A DNA stretch of 64,000 bases from Thunnus maccoyii (taxonomy: Eukaryota > Chordata > Actinopteri > Scombriformes > Scombridae): positions 9,921,501 to 9,985,500 of the forward strand of contig NC_056555.1 in the NCBI RefSeq assembly GCF_910596095.1, in the 5' to 3' direction. The position numbers were made by a program, and so were the translations under genes. Position 1 is the stretch's first letter. Every line of letters begins with the position of its first letter. Below, piece after piece: positions 46,933 through 59,892 of the stretch. The notes under the pieces are model-generated. The model did no database searches. It was not told the DNA's origin and was given only the letters and a program-made list of their open reading frames with translations.

Positions 46933-48452
46933 GCAGTTTGGCCTCTCACAAAGCCACCTCCCACTTTTTCCACGCATCTCCCCTCTCCTGCCTCTCCTCC
47001 TCTTCCTTCCCCGAACTTGCCTCCTTCCTAGTCTCTCTCGCCGCCGTCTTCGTGTGCTCCATGCAGAATGGTCTGTGTCTGAGAGCAGTGGCCTGAAATA
47101 AAACTAAGAGGAGCCTTGGGCGGCGGAGAATGCTAGCTTTGTCTCAACTGCCATCCACACTGTCTGGAGACATGGTAGGAAAGAGCTCAAAGAGAGTGTC
47201 TGATTGCAAATTAGCAGTGCCAAATGGAGCGCCCTGGCCACCTCCACAAGATTTAGCCCCCCCTTTCTCCTCCTCTCTTCTCTCCTCTCCTTGTTCGACA
47301 TGTTGCGTGTTCAAATTATGGAAAAAAAAATTACGTCAAAAAAAAGTGAATACTTTTCTCTTGTCGAAACTTTTTTTTCTTAATCGACCCGAGTGAGTGA
47401 TTGAGAGTGTGTACAAAGTGAATAAAATAAAAGATTGATGAGAATTGAGTGCCGGCGGCCATTTAGGTGCCACGTTTTGAATGATAAGTGCTTAATATCA
47501 TATCTATATCCATCAGCAGCACTAATATCCCTTAATACTTTACTTGAGGTGATATTTTATCTCACTGCAACATTTAGATTTTTTGGTACATTCGTGTTAA
47601 AGTTTGACGGTGCTGCTGCCGAGGAATGTGTTGGAACTTGTGGGGTTTTGAATTTTGTAATGTCCACTTCAGTTAATAAAAAAAAGAACAAAAACAGGAA
47701 CATTTAATACACCGTTTGTTGCCCCATTGTAGGTTTTATGTTTGTAGTATGTTCATTTACACAATGAAAAAACATCACTGCAAAGGACCTGAAACAGTCA
47801 CAGTAGAAGAAAATCAATTTAAATCAAATAGCAAATTGATATATTAAAAATAAAGCTGTTACTAAAATATACATGACTCGAAACAGAACCAAAAATGTAT
47901 TTGTAGATTAAATCAAACAAGAATGAACACATATTACATTCTAAGTCTTGCTAAAACCACAAGTGTTACATCAGCATACAGCTCTAAGTAAAATAATGCA
48001 ATAATGTGTAATGAATCACATATAATGTGTATAATAAAATATGAGCCATTTAAATCAGTGATAACAGGCTTCTGTGTTTATGTCTATATCTGGAACAAAT
48101 ACAGACAGCTGCATACAAATGTATTTTGTTCACTTGTATAAAGTCAAAGGAAAGTCGTGTATGTTAGTGAAAAAAAATCTACAATGTTCGAAACATTTTC
48201 TTTTTTGATATGAAAGTTATGGCAAATAGTCTGACTTTAATTAATTACACAATTATAATAATTTTTCTCTTATTTTGAAGTATTTATTGAGAATCGGCTA
48301 AAAATGAAAAAGCAATTTATTTGTCAGTGATGATTAAAGCAAACACACACCTTTCTCTTATGAAATAGTCTTTTTAACCAAGGGACCACCCAGCATTTTA
48401 ACACTCTGCTTATTGTACTTTTAAACATTGTGAAATTTTGTTTTTATATATA

Positions 48453-48454
<2 letters not shown>

Positions 48455-48490
<36 letters not shown>

Positions 48491-48623
48491 TCATCATCAC
48501 ACCGAGAGACGATCCATCAACATGAACTTGAATCACCTTTTAATCCCTGTAAGCTATAACCTACATACTCAGCCCATATACAGACAAGTTTTATGAACAC
48601 ACACACACACATACACACACACA
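48455..48623. repeat. (GT)n and (AC)n microsatellites in inverted arrangement
   Basis: (GT)n at 48455-48488 preceded by TATA steps, and (AC)n at 48597-48623, with about 110 bp between them. Confidence 0.9.
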
Positions 48624-49359
48624 AAATCCTATAGTGTCTCTGTGCTGATGGATATATGGGTATTGTACACAGAGCTCGGTCACCGAGTGCAACTGTAATA
48701 TCATCTGTCAATAACAGATTTACCACCATTCAGTACACTCGGCTCATAGCTGTGCAGGTGCACAGTGTGACTGGTGCTTCGGCACGTTTGAACAGAAATC
48801 AAACAAAACACACAAATAGTGATTTGAACTTGAACAATGGCATAAAATAACCTGTGTTCAGCTGAGCAGGAGAGTAGTGCTTTTTCACTACATTATTACT
48901 TTTAAGTTTCTTTTTCTTTCACAGATTATATTTCACATTGTGTTTTTTCACTCGGTGTTTTAACTGTTTTATTTTAAAGAACAGTAAAGTTCATAAATGA
49001 AATTCACCATTAGGGGATTTTAAATTAATTTGTTAATTTAATAATTTACTCTTTTTTTTTTTCACTACTTATTCACCAATTTACATCACAGTATTTCTTG
49101 GTGAAGGAGTGTGCTCATAAACATTCCAGGGAGTCTGTATTAAAAGTTAATTTTTATCCATGCCTCTAAAGACTATTATCCTTAAGGCTAAATCAGATAC
49201 ACTTTATTTAACATCCACTTTTAAATTCTGCCTTGAATTTTTAAATTGTGACTCTGCAGGAGTCTAGCATTTAATTTTCTCTGTGTTTGTTGCCTTTTAT
49301 TGTGTCTGTCTTTTGATGTCTTTACTCTGCTGAAATTTCATAAAGTGGATAATGAGCTT

Positions 49360-49360
49360 T

Positions 49361-49433
<73 letters not shown>

Positions 49434-49439
49434 TTATCT
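49360..49439. repeat. (TCTA)n microsatellite
   Basis: About 19 near-perfect tetranucleotide units followed by degenerate TCTG/TGTC units, so a highly polymorphic locus is likely. Confidence 0.97.
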
Positions 49440-50869
49440 GCCTGTCTGTCTGTGTATATGTGTATCTATCTGTGCATGTAATGTGTGTTTTTACACTCAG
49501 AAAAATGATGATGGTTTATTCTCTTCCTCTCTTACAAACTCAAAATTACTTTTACTGTTTCTAAACAATAAAAAATACTGTCAATTATAAAGTATTTTTT
49601 TAATATGTAACATTGTGTATTGCCATTTACTGAAATTAAGACTCCCAACCAATTCAAGACATAAAATGTAGCTTCAAAGAACCCCATGTGGCCGGGTTTA
49701 GCCATTATATAATAACATTTTGCATGACAGATTGGTCCTTTAACAGCTCTGGTTTCTCTTATCACCACAGCAAGATACAGCTGATTAATCAATAAAGTGT
49801 CTGTGAGGCAAATCAACAAGTCTGGGCTTGTCTGAGGTCACCTGTGGTGCCTAACTGGATAACTAGACCTTCATTAACTTACAGAGAGGAGAAAACCGAC
49901 TGGAGCTCATTAACGCAGGCAAACAGGTGTGAGAAATGCAGCTTTTAAATAACGTATGACTTTGTTTTCTTAGCATAAAAGGAAAATAATTACCTGCAGA
50001 GATACACCTGTATTGAGAAATGCACTTAGCAGTGTTTAAATGTGTTTTTTGTTGTTATCGTAGCTCCTTTTATCACTATCGGAAGGTGATACAGCCATAT
50101 TTAGAGAGTTGTGCATAAATTTAGTCATTCATATTATTATTTTACACCATGTTTACCACTTGTTTGAAATATATAGCCTTATATTATAGCAGGAATAAGA
50201 GTTTACAGCTAAACTTGCTGATAAACATGTAATTGTGGGATATGAGTAACGAAAAAACGCCTAATTATTTCTAAAATGTTGCTAGATGGAGTTTGAAGTC
50301 TGTGTACGACGCAAAAATCGTGACTTTGTAGTGACCTTGTCGTACTTTATTGTGTTTTTAATCTCTTATTACGTCGGTGTATTACTCCTTTAATATTCAC
50401 ATACGACAGTGAAGTGCTGATTATAATTTTGCAGCAGTACTTTAGGCTATTTTCATCCCAAAATAAGCCTCTGAAATGAATAATAGAGTGAAAATGTCTT
50501 TTTCACAAGGCTGACATCAGGTAAGTTCACAAAGGCAAATAGTGCTTTTTATATTCGCGGAGGGGGCAGGAAGGGGGGAGTGAGGCAGCCCTTAATAATC
50601 AACACAGCCTAGTTTTTGCAGATATTTCAATGTGATGTGCCTTTTCTTTTTTTCTTTTTTTTGTGCCTTTAGCTGACATTAAATAAGCAGCGCGATAGTG
50701 CAGGCTGCACACCCAGGCTGGTTGTATAACGGGGCTTCACCTCAGCTGAACTTGACGCATCTGGCGGCGCAGGACGCACGGCGCAGTCTGCGAGCCTGCG
50801 TGTCCCCATTGAACCGAGCTGGATGGCCGGGGAGAGAGACGCAGAGAAGGGGGGAAACACAACTTTTTA

Positions 50870-51083
50870 ATGGCCCCGGACACCGTCTCCCGACATATCC
50901 AACATGACGACTTTTCCTACTTCCCAGCCTGCAAATATTGTCGCCGTGTGCTGGTTTTTTTTATTGTCTGCTCTTTTTTTTTGGGTCCAGACACAGAGCA
51001 GAAGGCACCGTCTAGGAAATATAAAGTTGGGAGTTGGACACCCCGGAGGAAGAGACCATCCAACTTGAACTTGAGACCTGTCG
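50870..51083 (+). CDS. Hypothetical ORF start in the candidate transcript's first exon
   Basis: Codes 71 residues plus one base before the donor at 51083/51084. A short upstream ORF begins at ATG 50823 and ends before this start. The residues include a Cys-rich PACKYCRR, a hydrophobic segment and a basic region SWTPRRKRPSN. Coding status is doubtful. Confidence 0.2.
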
Positions 51084-52544
51084 GTGCGTAGTCTTTAATT
51101 TCAGCCGTTTCTCTTTGTGAGGCGATTTTTTTATTTACATTTGCGTAAAATGCGTAAAAATGACAACCAGCACGGACCTTCTAAGCGTAGCTTGTAGCGA
51201 TATATATTTCCTGGGTCAGTGGATATTGACACTGTTGTGATTGAACCGATCCACAGTCCATATGGGGGGAAGTTTCCAGCGTGGTTAAATCAAGCGCTTA
51301 TTTCGGAATAACACTTTAACAGCTTAACATAATTGTCTGTGAATTTGAGAACAAGCCCCAGACATCTCCTTGTCTTAACGTGGAGATGAATTGGTCGCCA
51401 GACTGTAAATTCTCCCCTCGCAATACAAGAAAAGAGGTCGCCTTTTTCGTGCCCTAGTTTCCCTCAGCACAGAGGCATAATCTTTCCCTTTGTTGTCCCC
51501 GATGCAAACACAGATAGGCAGTAGGGCAGATCACGTCAATCCAGCGGAAAACATCACCGCTCTCCAAGTGGGCAATTTGTAGGATTTCAGTAAAATGTGC
51601 GTTTAATTAGAAAAAGCGGCGTCTCCCGAGCTGTTCACCCTGAGATAATCAGTGTATACATGTAAGACACGAGAACATATGGTAGAGCTGTGCGGTTTCC
51701 CCTGATGTGTCACTGTGGTTTCCCTCAGAGAAGTTTTTGATGAAATTAATTCACTGAAATCTGAGAGGAGCTAACTCAGCAGTAGCTGGGTGTATTTTTA
51801 ATGGTTAAAAGGCCTGCATAGGCTTTCTATATGTTTCCCCAGTGAATAACAAGCTTCTTTAAAAGACTAAAATATTTTTAAAAATGATGGGAAGTTCAAA
51901 TTCCTTTGAGGAATTTAATTGAGGATGTCTGTAATAATATTCATTTGATGATAAATGTGAGTTGTAAAACTAGACAGCCACAACAGCAACTGCACATTCA
52001 TCAGGTAGGACATTTTCAGCATTACAGAACAAACCAAATAAGTGATAAAGGTTAGTAGGAAGTTCTTTTCGGAGTCTAAATCTGCTCTATTTGTGGCTAC
52101 GGATAATTCATTGATACAAATGTACGTTTCCCCCCCAAAATAATCGGTTTGAGTCGTTATCTTGCTCTGAGCAACTAAAGCAGACATGTAACAGTGCATT
52201 TAAGATTGTATAAAGGTTATTACTGTGCAGCATAGTCACATCATTTTTTTAAACTGCGTGGAGATGCAGATTTTAATTTATCCGTGCCCTGCCATGCAGC
52301 ACTTTTCGACATACTGCGTGTATTCGTGAAATTCAGACATTATCTTTTTTTAGCTTGTCTGAGATCATGCCACAGATATTGTTCATGCCTGAGATAACTA
52401 CTGCTGTGGCTGGTGGCACACATAGGGCACAAGTCAAAAGATTAAAGTGGCACTCGCGGCACACTTAATCAGTTTATCTTATGGGGTTGTTCGTCCTTCC
52501 AGATCATCTCTGGCATCCCACACATCTGCCCATGTATTTTGCTT

Positions 52545-52548
<4 letters not shown>

Positions 52549-52590
<42 letters not shown>

Positions 52591-52632
52591 TTTGTTCCCA
52601 AGGCTTCGTCTGTAGGCCGGCCGGCCGGCCGG
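52549..52632. repeat. (TG)n followed by a tandem GGCC palindrome
   Basis: About 19 TG units, then GCGCG, then four GGCC units in a row ending GG (52615-52632). The GGCC block is self-complementary and CpG-dense. Confidence 0.9.
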
Positions 52633-53765
52633 GCAAGATCCTACTCATACTGGAGTGTCAGTCGAAATGGCAATGCAGCAATGTTTCCCAAGAAAAGATC
52701 TGCGTTGGCTGAGAGAAACTTAGTGTTGTGCTATTATCACATTCTCTCCCTCTCCATGTCTCCTTTTTTTTTCCCTCCTCACTCTTTCACAGGAAAGAGG
52801 AACAGAAGTGTCAGAAATACGAACAGGTTCAGCTTGACCTTTTGGCCGCAGCCCAGTCACAAACAAGCTCTCTAATGTGATGTATTAGTACCCCTGATAT
52901 TGCATGTTTATAGAGCACAGTCACCGCTATAAACAGGAAAATGCCATTGTGCCTTCGAGAAAATGGAGCAGTAACACAGGTGGCCCTCAGACAATGGACC
53001 CGAGCTCATTTCTCCACCGTGAGTCAGTGTGACAGGAGAAAGCACATGGCTGCAGAGTGAAAATTGGCGCGATTATCGTCTGATTTACCCTGCCACCCTG
53101 TAGCTCAGAGCCCTGTTGTGGGCCATATTGGCAGTGGCCAATATGGAGAAGAGAAGGAGGCTTGGATTCACCAAAAAAAATTTTTTTTATCTCATTTGCT
53201 TTCAGAGCAGCTTCGTCCTCCCTCCCACTTTCCCTCCTGCTCTGCTCATATCTCAAGCAATTGATTGAAACCCTAAACGACAAGATCAGGCTGAGCGCAA
53301 TCCACCCTTTCTATGAATAGTGGATTGGATGTGATGGCGATGTGGTGTGTTGTTTCTTTAAGGGCATTTCAGGTCAGAGGGCGGGAGGCGGAGGGGTGTG
53401 TGTGTGTGTGGGGTGGGGTGGGGGGTGTGTGTGTGTGTGGGGGGGTTTCAGTGTGCACGGCTGATACTGCAATGTGGCGTGTTCTGCTGTCCCATCCTGT
53501 TCAGAGCTGTGTTACAGAGGCAACAGAGACTCCTGTCACTCCCTAATCAGGTCATCTGGCGTTTTGAGAATGCATGCACATAGCTGCTTTACTTTCTGTC
53601 TGTGAGGGGACTTAGAAGGTGTTTTTCTTCGCCTTTTTTTTTTTTTTAAAAGACACATCATTTTTATTTATTGTGTGAGCCCGAGCCACCTTGTCATTTT
53701 CTAATCTGCACAGATGGATGATGTATTAACAGTAGGAGCAGTGGGCGTCTGTCACCGATTATTTC

Positions 53766-53798
<33 letters not shown>

Positions 53799-54048
53799 CA
53801 GTGTTATTAATGTGGCAAGCCGTGAGCTGACAGTGTGTAGTGTGCAGCTAGTGTGTGTTTCAAAGTGTTTGTGTGCAACAAGCGTCGGTGTGCGTGCATG
53901 TTTGTTGCTCCGGTATGCTTCTGCTGTCCCCACCAAACACTTCACGTTTTAAATCACTGCGCATCTCAGTGCAGGGCATTTAAGTGCTTGACCTAATTTC
54001 TCTGGCAGCGAAGAATCCACTAGTGAAGGCCTTCCTCTGTGTGTATTT

Positions 54049-54080
54049 GTGTGTGTGTGTGTGTGTGTGCGCACGCGCGT
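54049..54080. repeat. Alternating purine-pyrimidine tract (Z-DNA potential)
   Basis: (GT)n runs without a break into GCGCACGCGCGT, giving about 30 bp of strictly alternating purine and pyrimidine. Confidence 0.85.
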
Positions 54081-56017
54081 GTTGCTCTGGGTGTTTCCTC
54101 CTTGCCTTTCTAACAGGAAGCTGATGTGGAGTTCAACTGAGGACAGGGAAAAGGCCTTTTCTTTCCACTGTGAATCATTTGAGAGAGAGAGAAAAAAATG
54201 AAAAAAAGAGAGGGGAGAAAAAAAAAAAGAAAAAAAAAAAAAAGAGACCAGGCCGCTGCATTGATTCAACCCTCTGCAATCTGGCCTGCCTCTCTCTATT
54301 TCTCTCTCTCCCTCTCTTTCATTCTCTATACCTTATTGTCTATTTTGGCTTTTTTTGTTGTTTGGCTTTTTTTTTTTCCTTATATTTCTAGTTCTTGTGA
54401 TGTAGGATAGACAGCAGCATTCTGGAGGGAATCTGCAGGTTTATGGAGAGTTCACGAGTCTTGTGAGAAGATGGGGAGGGGGGTGGGGGGGGGAGAGGAA
54501 AGGAGAGACGAAAAGCAAATGAAGCAGAGCTCTGTGGGGAGTAGTGCAGGTTCTTCCGGTTCAGTTTTAACATACCCACAGCAAAAAGAGGCTGTCCGCA
54601 TTATGTACTTAGGAGGCAAACACCTACACAAACTGTACCACTGGCTTTATGAGGGCCAGTGTGAAGCTGCTGTACAGAGTTCTGAATCCTTTTGTATTCC
54701 TTAAATCTGTTCATGGAAAGAACAAATTGCTACATTGCCAACGTTATAAATAGCAGATAAATGGCGAAAATATTAAAGTAAATATCTTGTCACAGCCAGA
54801 ATACTAAAGAGAAAGGATGATGAAAGCTGTTTGTATGCATAATCTTTACTCAAGCTCCAAAACTGTTTCTCATTTTTGGGTCAAAATGTGATGTATCCAA
54901 ACATTTATTAGGTTTGAAGGTTATCAAGTTAGAATTTCTTTTTAGAGACACTTCCTGTTCAAGCGTCAAATGCAGGCAGAACTGGTGAAACATTGTGACC
55001 TAACGCCTAATTGTTGCTAATCTCGTTTTGGGGAATTTGTATACTTTTTGCAGCAAATGGGAATTTTTCGGAAGGAAGGACGAAATAGGGAAATCACATA
55101 TTGTAACTGAAACCACCTGCTCTTGCGTGTGCTTACAAAATGATTGTATGTCTGAGAGATTGAAGTAGAATGCAGTCAGACATACTGGTACTGCAATAGC
55201 ACAGCAGAAATACTCATGAATACATGTTCAGAAAAGAACAATGAAGAAGATCCAGTGTTTTTCTAATGAACTGTACTGTTAGTGGAACAGGGTTAGGGTA
55301 ATGGTTAGGGTGACCTTTTCCCCTCAATTTACTCATTCAGAGAACTTTTCATCACTATAACAGAAGTGCTGACTTACTAAGTTAAGCCTCCACCGTGCCC
55401 GGGTGCCCTTGAGCCCGATGCAAGCCTTCAGCAGTGTCATGGCGTGGGCTGACTTTGTGCTCTGACCTGCCTGGAGGGCAGAAAGTGAGTCAGTGGAGTG
55501 TTTAATTGTTGTACAATCTAAGTCGACACATTCTCCTGATGTTGAGTGACTTCTCTTTTGCACTACCTGCATCTCTGTTGCCTTAAACTTTCAATCTAAG
55601 TCCTTGATATTCTGCGTGTAAAAAAAAAAAAAGATTACTTTGCTAATATGATTAGTAAAAATACTTATATGTAATTAAAAGGAAAACTTAAAGGAGAATG
55701 AATAAACTCCTGCTGGTCCGGCACCAGACAGCTAAAAAAAAATGTTCCAGCAAGCATGTCTTGTGCTCACAACACAGCCGCGTGTCACACGCCCTAATCA
55801 ATCACTAATCTCGATCTTTTTTTTTTTTTTTTTTCACAATGCAGATCGAAACACTGGAGCGGTGATGTTCCACAGTTTTGATTTGTATTTTGAGTCTCTT
55901 TCTGTGTCTCGTGTTTGGTGCAGGGGTGCAGAGGACACACGCAAGACATGGAAGCAGAAGGGCCCAGACACTGAATTACAGGTAAGAGCACGGTGACGCT
56001 AAACGGTAGTTTAAACA

Positions 56018-56060
56018 CGAACGCACGCACACACACACATACACACACACACACACACGT
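56018..56060. repeat. (AC)n microsatellite
   Basis: Interrupted AC repeat 35 bp after the donor of the proposed middle exon at 55981. Confidence 0.9.
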
Positions 56061-57653
56061 CCATTCATTCAGCCTCAGTCAGAATTAAAATCATACTGTA
56101 TGTTAAGTATAATTCATAACTTTGAGGATCAGTTTGACATAGTTTGTCAGAGAGTTAAAAATATATTCTTAATCAGAGCAAAGAGACTTATTTTTGTAAT
56201 ATAAATGCAATAAAATGCATCTAGACAATCAGTATTTCTTAATAATATCTATTGAGTTTTGAAGCAGACTGCACTCAAATTCTAATGCTCACTCTGGGCA
56301 TCCTTCCTCAGCTCCTCGTGAAACTGTGAGTGATAACAAGACAGCAAATAAGCTGGTTAATGCTCAAACTGGCTGTCTCTGTCTGATGTTTCAATATGGC
56401 TGAGCATATTTTTTAATAGACCATAACAAGCAGAATCAGATTTGAAGCAAAGAGCCGGGGTTTGTCCAGCAGCGCCGGCCCCCTTTTTCTCAGCGAAGGA
56501 AAAAGATGCTTTAGTTTTGTAGCATCGTAATTATGCAGGCGAGTTGGGGGGATTTGATCATGCTGGATTTTATGTAAGAAGTCTCTCTGGGAAGAAATAA
56601 AATGGCTGCGTGATAATTTATGATTTTTATTTTCTGCTTTGAAGTTCCTAACAACATGACGTCTTTTAGCCCTCATAAATCAGAACATTATGTTGTAGTC
56701 ATGGATTTGATGCTATTTGAAAATGTGTTTTGTTTTTTTTTGTTTTTTTTTGTTTTGTTTTGTTTTTTTGCGAGTGAATTGTGCTTTGAATGAGTGAAGT
56801 TTTACCCGGTAAGGACAGCTTTGGTTATCCTCTCGCTCGGACATTCCGGAGTATAAGTTAAGGGAGACGGGATTCATGACTCAAACAGTTTTTCATGTTT
56901 GTTTTAACTTGCACGGACTACCAGATGGGTGGAGTTTACCGGATCAGGATAATTCCAGCATATAAGATCAATATCAGGCTCATAAAAGTTCATCGAGTTC
57001 ACTGAAACTGCTTGAAACATGACCTCTTAATGTTTCCCTAAACTGTTTCCTAAGTGAGTAAAAACACTATTACAGTTTTACATACAGTACATAAAGTATT
57101 CTGCAGCTGCTCGACTCGAGGCTTTTTGAAACCACTGCTTGTATTGAAGGAAATATTGAACCCCAGGATGCTGTCTTTTTATGACCTCTTTTTATTACAC
57201 TGAATGGAAGAATTCTGCATGTCTCTTGCATCAGTTTAAACAAACTTCTCCATAATTCAGCATGTCATATTTTGTGAATTTGAATTTAGTGTTGTTTCAC
57301 TAGGACATAAAATAAAGTTTTGAGGGGTTTGAACAATGCTTGGCAGCAGGATGTGTTTCTGACTGATGGAGAAGGACATAAAAAGTTTTTTTTTTTTATT
57401 ATTTTGTTTTTGTTTTGTCTCAGTTGGCCAACATCCACGTCATTTTCTCATTGTGTGCAGGGGTTGAGATTTTTCTCATGACCCCCCGGTGTACATTATC
57501 CCCTCTCTGCCACATCTGTCTTGTCCAGAATGAAAGGTGGAAAAGAGTACCATCATCATAAAACAATTCTCCTTTAAAGTCCTACATTAAAATATGAATT
57601 AGCAACAAAATATTCATAAGTATGAAAATTTAAAGCACCTACTCTGTAGAATG

Positions 57654-57667
57654 CCCCCCCCCCCCCC
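57654..57667. repeat. Poly(C) run
   Basis: Fourteen consecutive C residues, prone to sequencing length error. Confidence 0.9.
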
Positions 57668-59385
57668 TCAGTTAAATTACTGAAGTATAAATTATTGATG
57701 TAAGCAGAGTTTTAATGTTGTAGCTAATCCAGGTCGCACTCGAGCTAATGACTTTTAATGTTGCATTGTTAAAAATTTAGCAATATATCTAGTTAGCTGC
57801 ATTATATAAGCATTATATTAAACCTCACTCATCAAAACAACTAATAACCTCAGCAGGCAGATAAATGTCATTGGAAATTACTATAAATTGCCTCTTAAGA
57901 TAGTAATAGTAGTAGTAGTATAGAATAGTTGAATATATTTTCATCTTTTGTGTTGCCCTACCTCCTAGTTTCTACTGTACAATCATTAATAAACTAATTC
58001 TTCATGCACTAAACCTGCTGCATCCATTGCTTTGCTCTGTGCAGCGTTCTCTTCAGGCCAAAAATGAAGTAAAACTGTTTAAGAAAAAAAAAAAAAAAAA
58101 GATTTTGCAAGTGCAGTTTTACAAGGGTTCTGGTCTCTCTGTGATCTCTCTATCTCTGACGTCTGTCTTGCCTCTCCACTTCTCTCTGCCCTTCTCCCTG
58201 CAGAGTTTCAGCTCATGTGTGACCTCTGCAGGTGTCACTCCACACACAGCATGGCTGACGAGAGCCACATCAGGATGTGGGGAATCGGCTCACTCTTTTC
58301 TTAAGCCTGCCACAAAAAAAAAATGAAATAAAATGAATAAATGCAGTACTAACTTGATCTCAACTTAATGTTTACAAGGCCAAATAAGTTACCAGAATTT
58401 TCAATGAAAGGTTTTTACATAAAGGAAAAAGCAGTGTTGGGAAATTTTCACAGTTTTGTCAGAATGAAAGCAGCTCTTTATGTAGTGTTAGTGAACTTCT
58501 ATAATACATGAATTAAAAAAAAAACAGTAACGTTTAAGTGGATTTTTCATCTTTTTTTCATCTTTAATGTTTTATTGGAAAGTAGAAACTTGAACTTGAC
58601 AGTTTCATACTGCATGTCTGCAGTAAAACAATGTTCATAATATTAGAATCACTTCCCTTTTTGTTAAAATTAACTGATCAGGTGAATCCAGAAACAAAAT
58701 TGTATTATTTAAATCCATTAAGCCAATTACAAAGGAAACAATACCAGTCTCATTCAAGTGAATGGGAAAATGTGTCTAAACTTTGGACTGGTACTGTAGA
58801 TATCAGAGAAATATTTACAAAACTTGAGACAGTTAATTATGTGAGAGTTGCCGCGGGTCTGTATCAGAAAAATAATATTTATTACTCAGTAAACATTTGC
58901 TGTATATTAGATGGAGAAGCCTGTGTTAGGGTTGTTGGTTACCACAGTTTTGGAATAAAAACCTTCATTTGATAGAACCAGTTTAGTGGAGGTCCAGTAG
59001 GCAGCGTCCCTCAGATCAGGTGTTGTCCAGATGTGCTGGTGAGAGCCATCCTCGGGCTCCTACTAATCTCTTATTTGGAGGGACAGGATGGAACAAGAAA
59101 GCCCTCCATGACTTCGAAGGGCCCAATGTTCTGTATACTGTAGAAAGCAGCTTACTCTTCTCTTGTCAGGTGATGAAGATTTGTCTTTGTTTCACAGAAA
59201 CAGCATCCTCGTGTCACATTTACAGTCAAACGAAAATATGCCGGGTGCTTACTGCAGACTGCGTCTCTGTCCTACATATACAATATCATATTTCACTTAA
59301 AGGGGGTTTTGTTTGGCATCTCGATAGACACTTTCATCCCGAAGCCTTCCACAGTGCCTCGACTGCGTTCATTTTTAGCATCAGT

Positions 59386-59660
59386 GACTACGTTTACATG
59401 CACAAGAATTTTGTTTTTGTAACCCAGTTAACCCGGTTGTGGGTTGACTCATACAAATCCTCCTATCTGAGTTTGAATAGCTCAGTTAAACTCTATTCTA
59501 TACTCCATGGACAGAATTAAAAAAGTAGGATATGATATTAGCCACAGGGATAAGGTGGATTAAGCGGTGTCTGATTATCAAGCATGGCTGGTGTCATGCT
59601 TGATAACAGGCACGGTTCAGGTCCACTGGCGTCCAATTACAAAGTATTACATATAAGGTA
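59386..59660. repeat. Dispersed repeat containing a 12-bp perfect palindrome
   Basis: It begins TGACTACGTTTACATGCAC, a phrase typical of abundant fish repeats. Near its end TTATCAAGCATG (59575-59586) is followed after 8 nt by CATGCTTGATAA (59595-59606), a perfect inverted repeat. Confidence 0.6.
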
Positions 59661-59838
59661 ATTATGGGGTAAAGTTCAGGGCAGTGTAACAGTGTTTGTG
59701 ATTTAGTAAGGGGAGAATTACCACAGAGGTGTAACTGTATCTTGTGTGTATGTGTGTCTGTGTCCATGAAGAAGTAATGAGAGTGTATGGTTGCTCTCCA
59801 CTAGACGGCCAGAATGAACTGTGCAGTGGCGAAAAGAA

Positions 59839-59891
<53 letters not shown>

Positions 59892-59892
59892 C
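59839..59892. repeat. (TC)n microsatellite
   Basis: About 25 TC units with one CC interruption. Confidence 0.97.

Larger units (their letters stand above)
38600..50650. other. Gene-poor region upstream of wnt7b
   Basis: No supported coding gene in 12 kb. Contents: poly(A) and AC repeats at 44455-44562; a possible SINE-like block at about 43850-43970 with 'gagttcaaatccc'; a G-rich tract at 46864-46932; a paired (GT)n/(AC)n at 48455-48623; and a TCTA repeat at 49360-49439. Blocks at about 41815-42060, 42140-42500, 45640-46060 and 47130-47260 are complex, repeat-free DNA and could be regulatory. Open frames in GA-rich DNA (for example 44782-45237) are compositional artefacts. Confidence 0.45.
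51084..55923. other. Putative intron / intergenic DNA with abundant simple repeats
   Basis: Holds (TG)n at 52549-52586, a GGCC repeat at 52615-52632, GT/GGGT repeats at 53396-53448, a run of about 31 T at 53768-53798, and a GT-to-GCGCACGCGCG tract at 54049-54080. It also has A/GA-rich and T-rich tracts at 54180-54380. No coding exon is recognised. Confidence 0.5.
50690..58345 (+). ncRNA. Candidate three-exon transcript (lncRNA or small-protein mRNA)
   Basis: Not recognised. Proposed exons: about 50690-51083 (GC- and CpG-rich, donor GTCG|GTGCGT); 55924-55981 (acceptor TTTGGTGCAG|G, strong donor ACAG|GTAAGAG); and 58204 to about 58345 (long pyrimidine tract, CCCTGCAG|AG, then AATAAA at 58327-58332 and 58336-58341). 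An ORF from ATG 50870 stays open across both junctions (phases 1 and 2) to TGA 58220-58222, predicting 96 aa: MAPDTVSRHI..., a hydrophobic stretch VLVFFIVCSFFLG, and a basic tail with RTHARHGSRRAQ. Resemblance to any family is absent, so a non-coding RNA is at least as likely. In human, the let-7 host transcript lies beyond WNT7B; no let-7 hairpin is seen here. No splice evidence is available. Confidence 0.35.

Noticed and set aside
46688-47101. 137-codon open frame on +
   Set aside because: It spans the G-rich tract and gives a GGVEGGGVGGWGG-type string. This is a compositional artefact.
55288-55314. Telomere-like GGGTTAGGG phrases
   Set aside because: Only two imperfect units (GGGTTAGGG and GGTTAGGG). 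This is too short for an interstitial telomere.
58631-59520. 113- and 166-codon open frames on +
   Set aside because: The peptides resemble no known family, and the second overlaps a dispersed fish repeat. They lack convincing splice or promoter signals.
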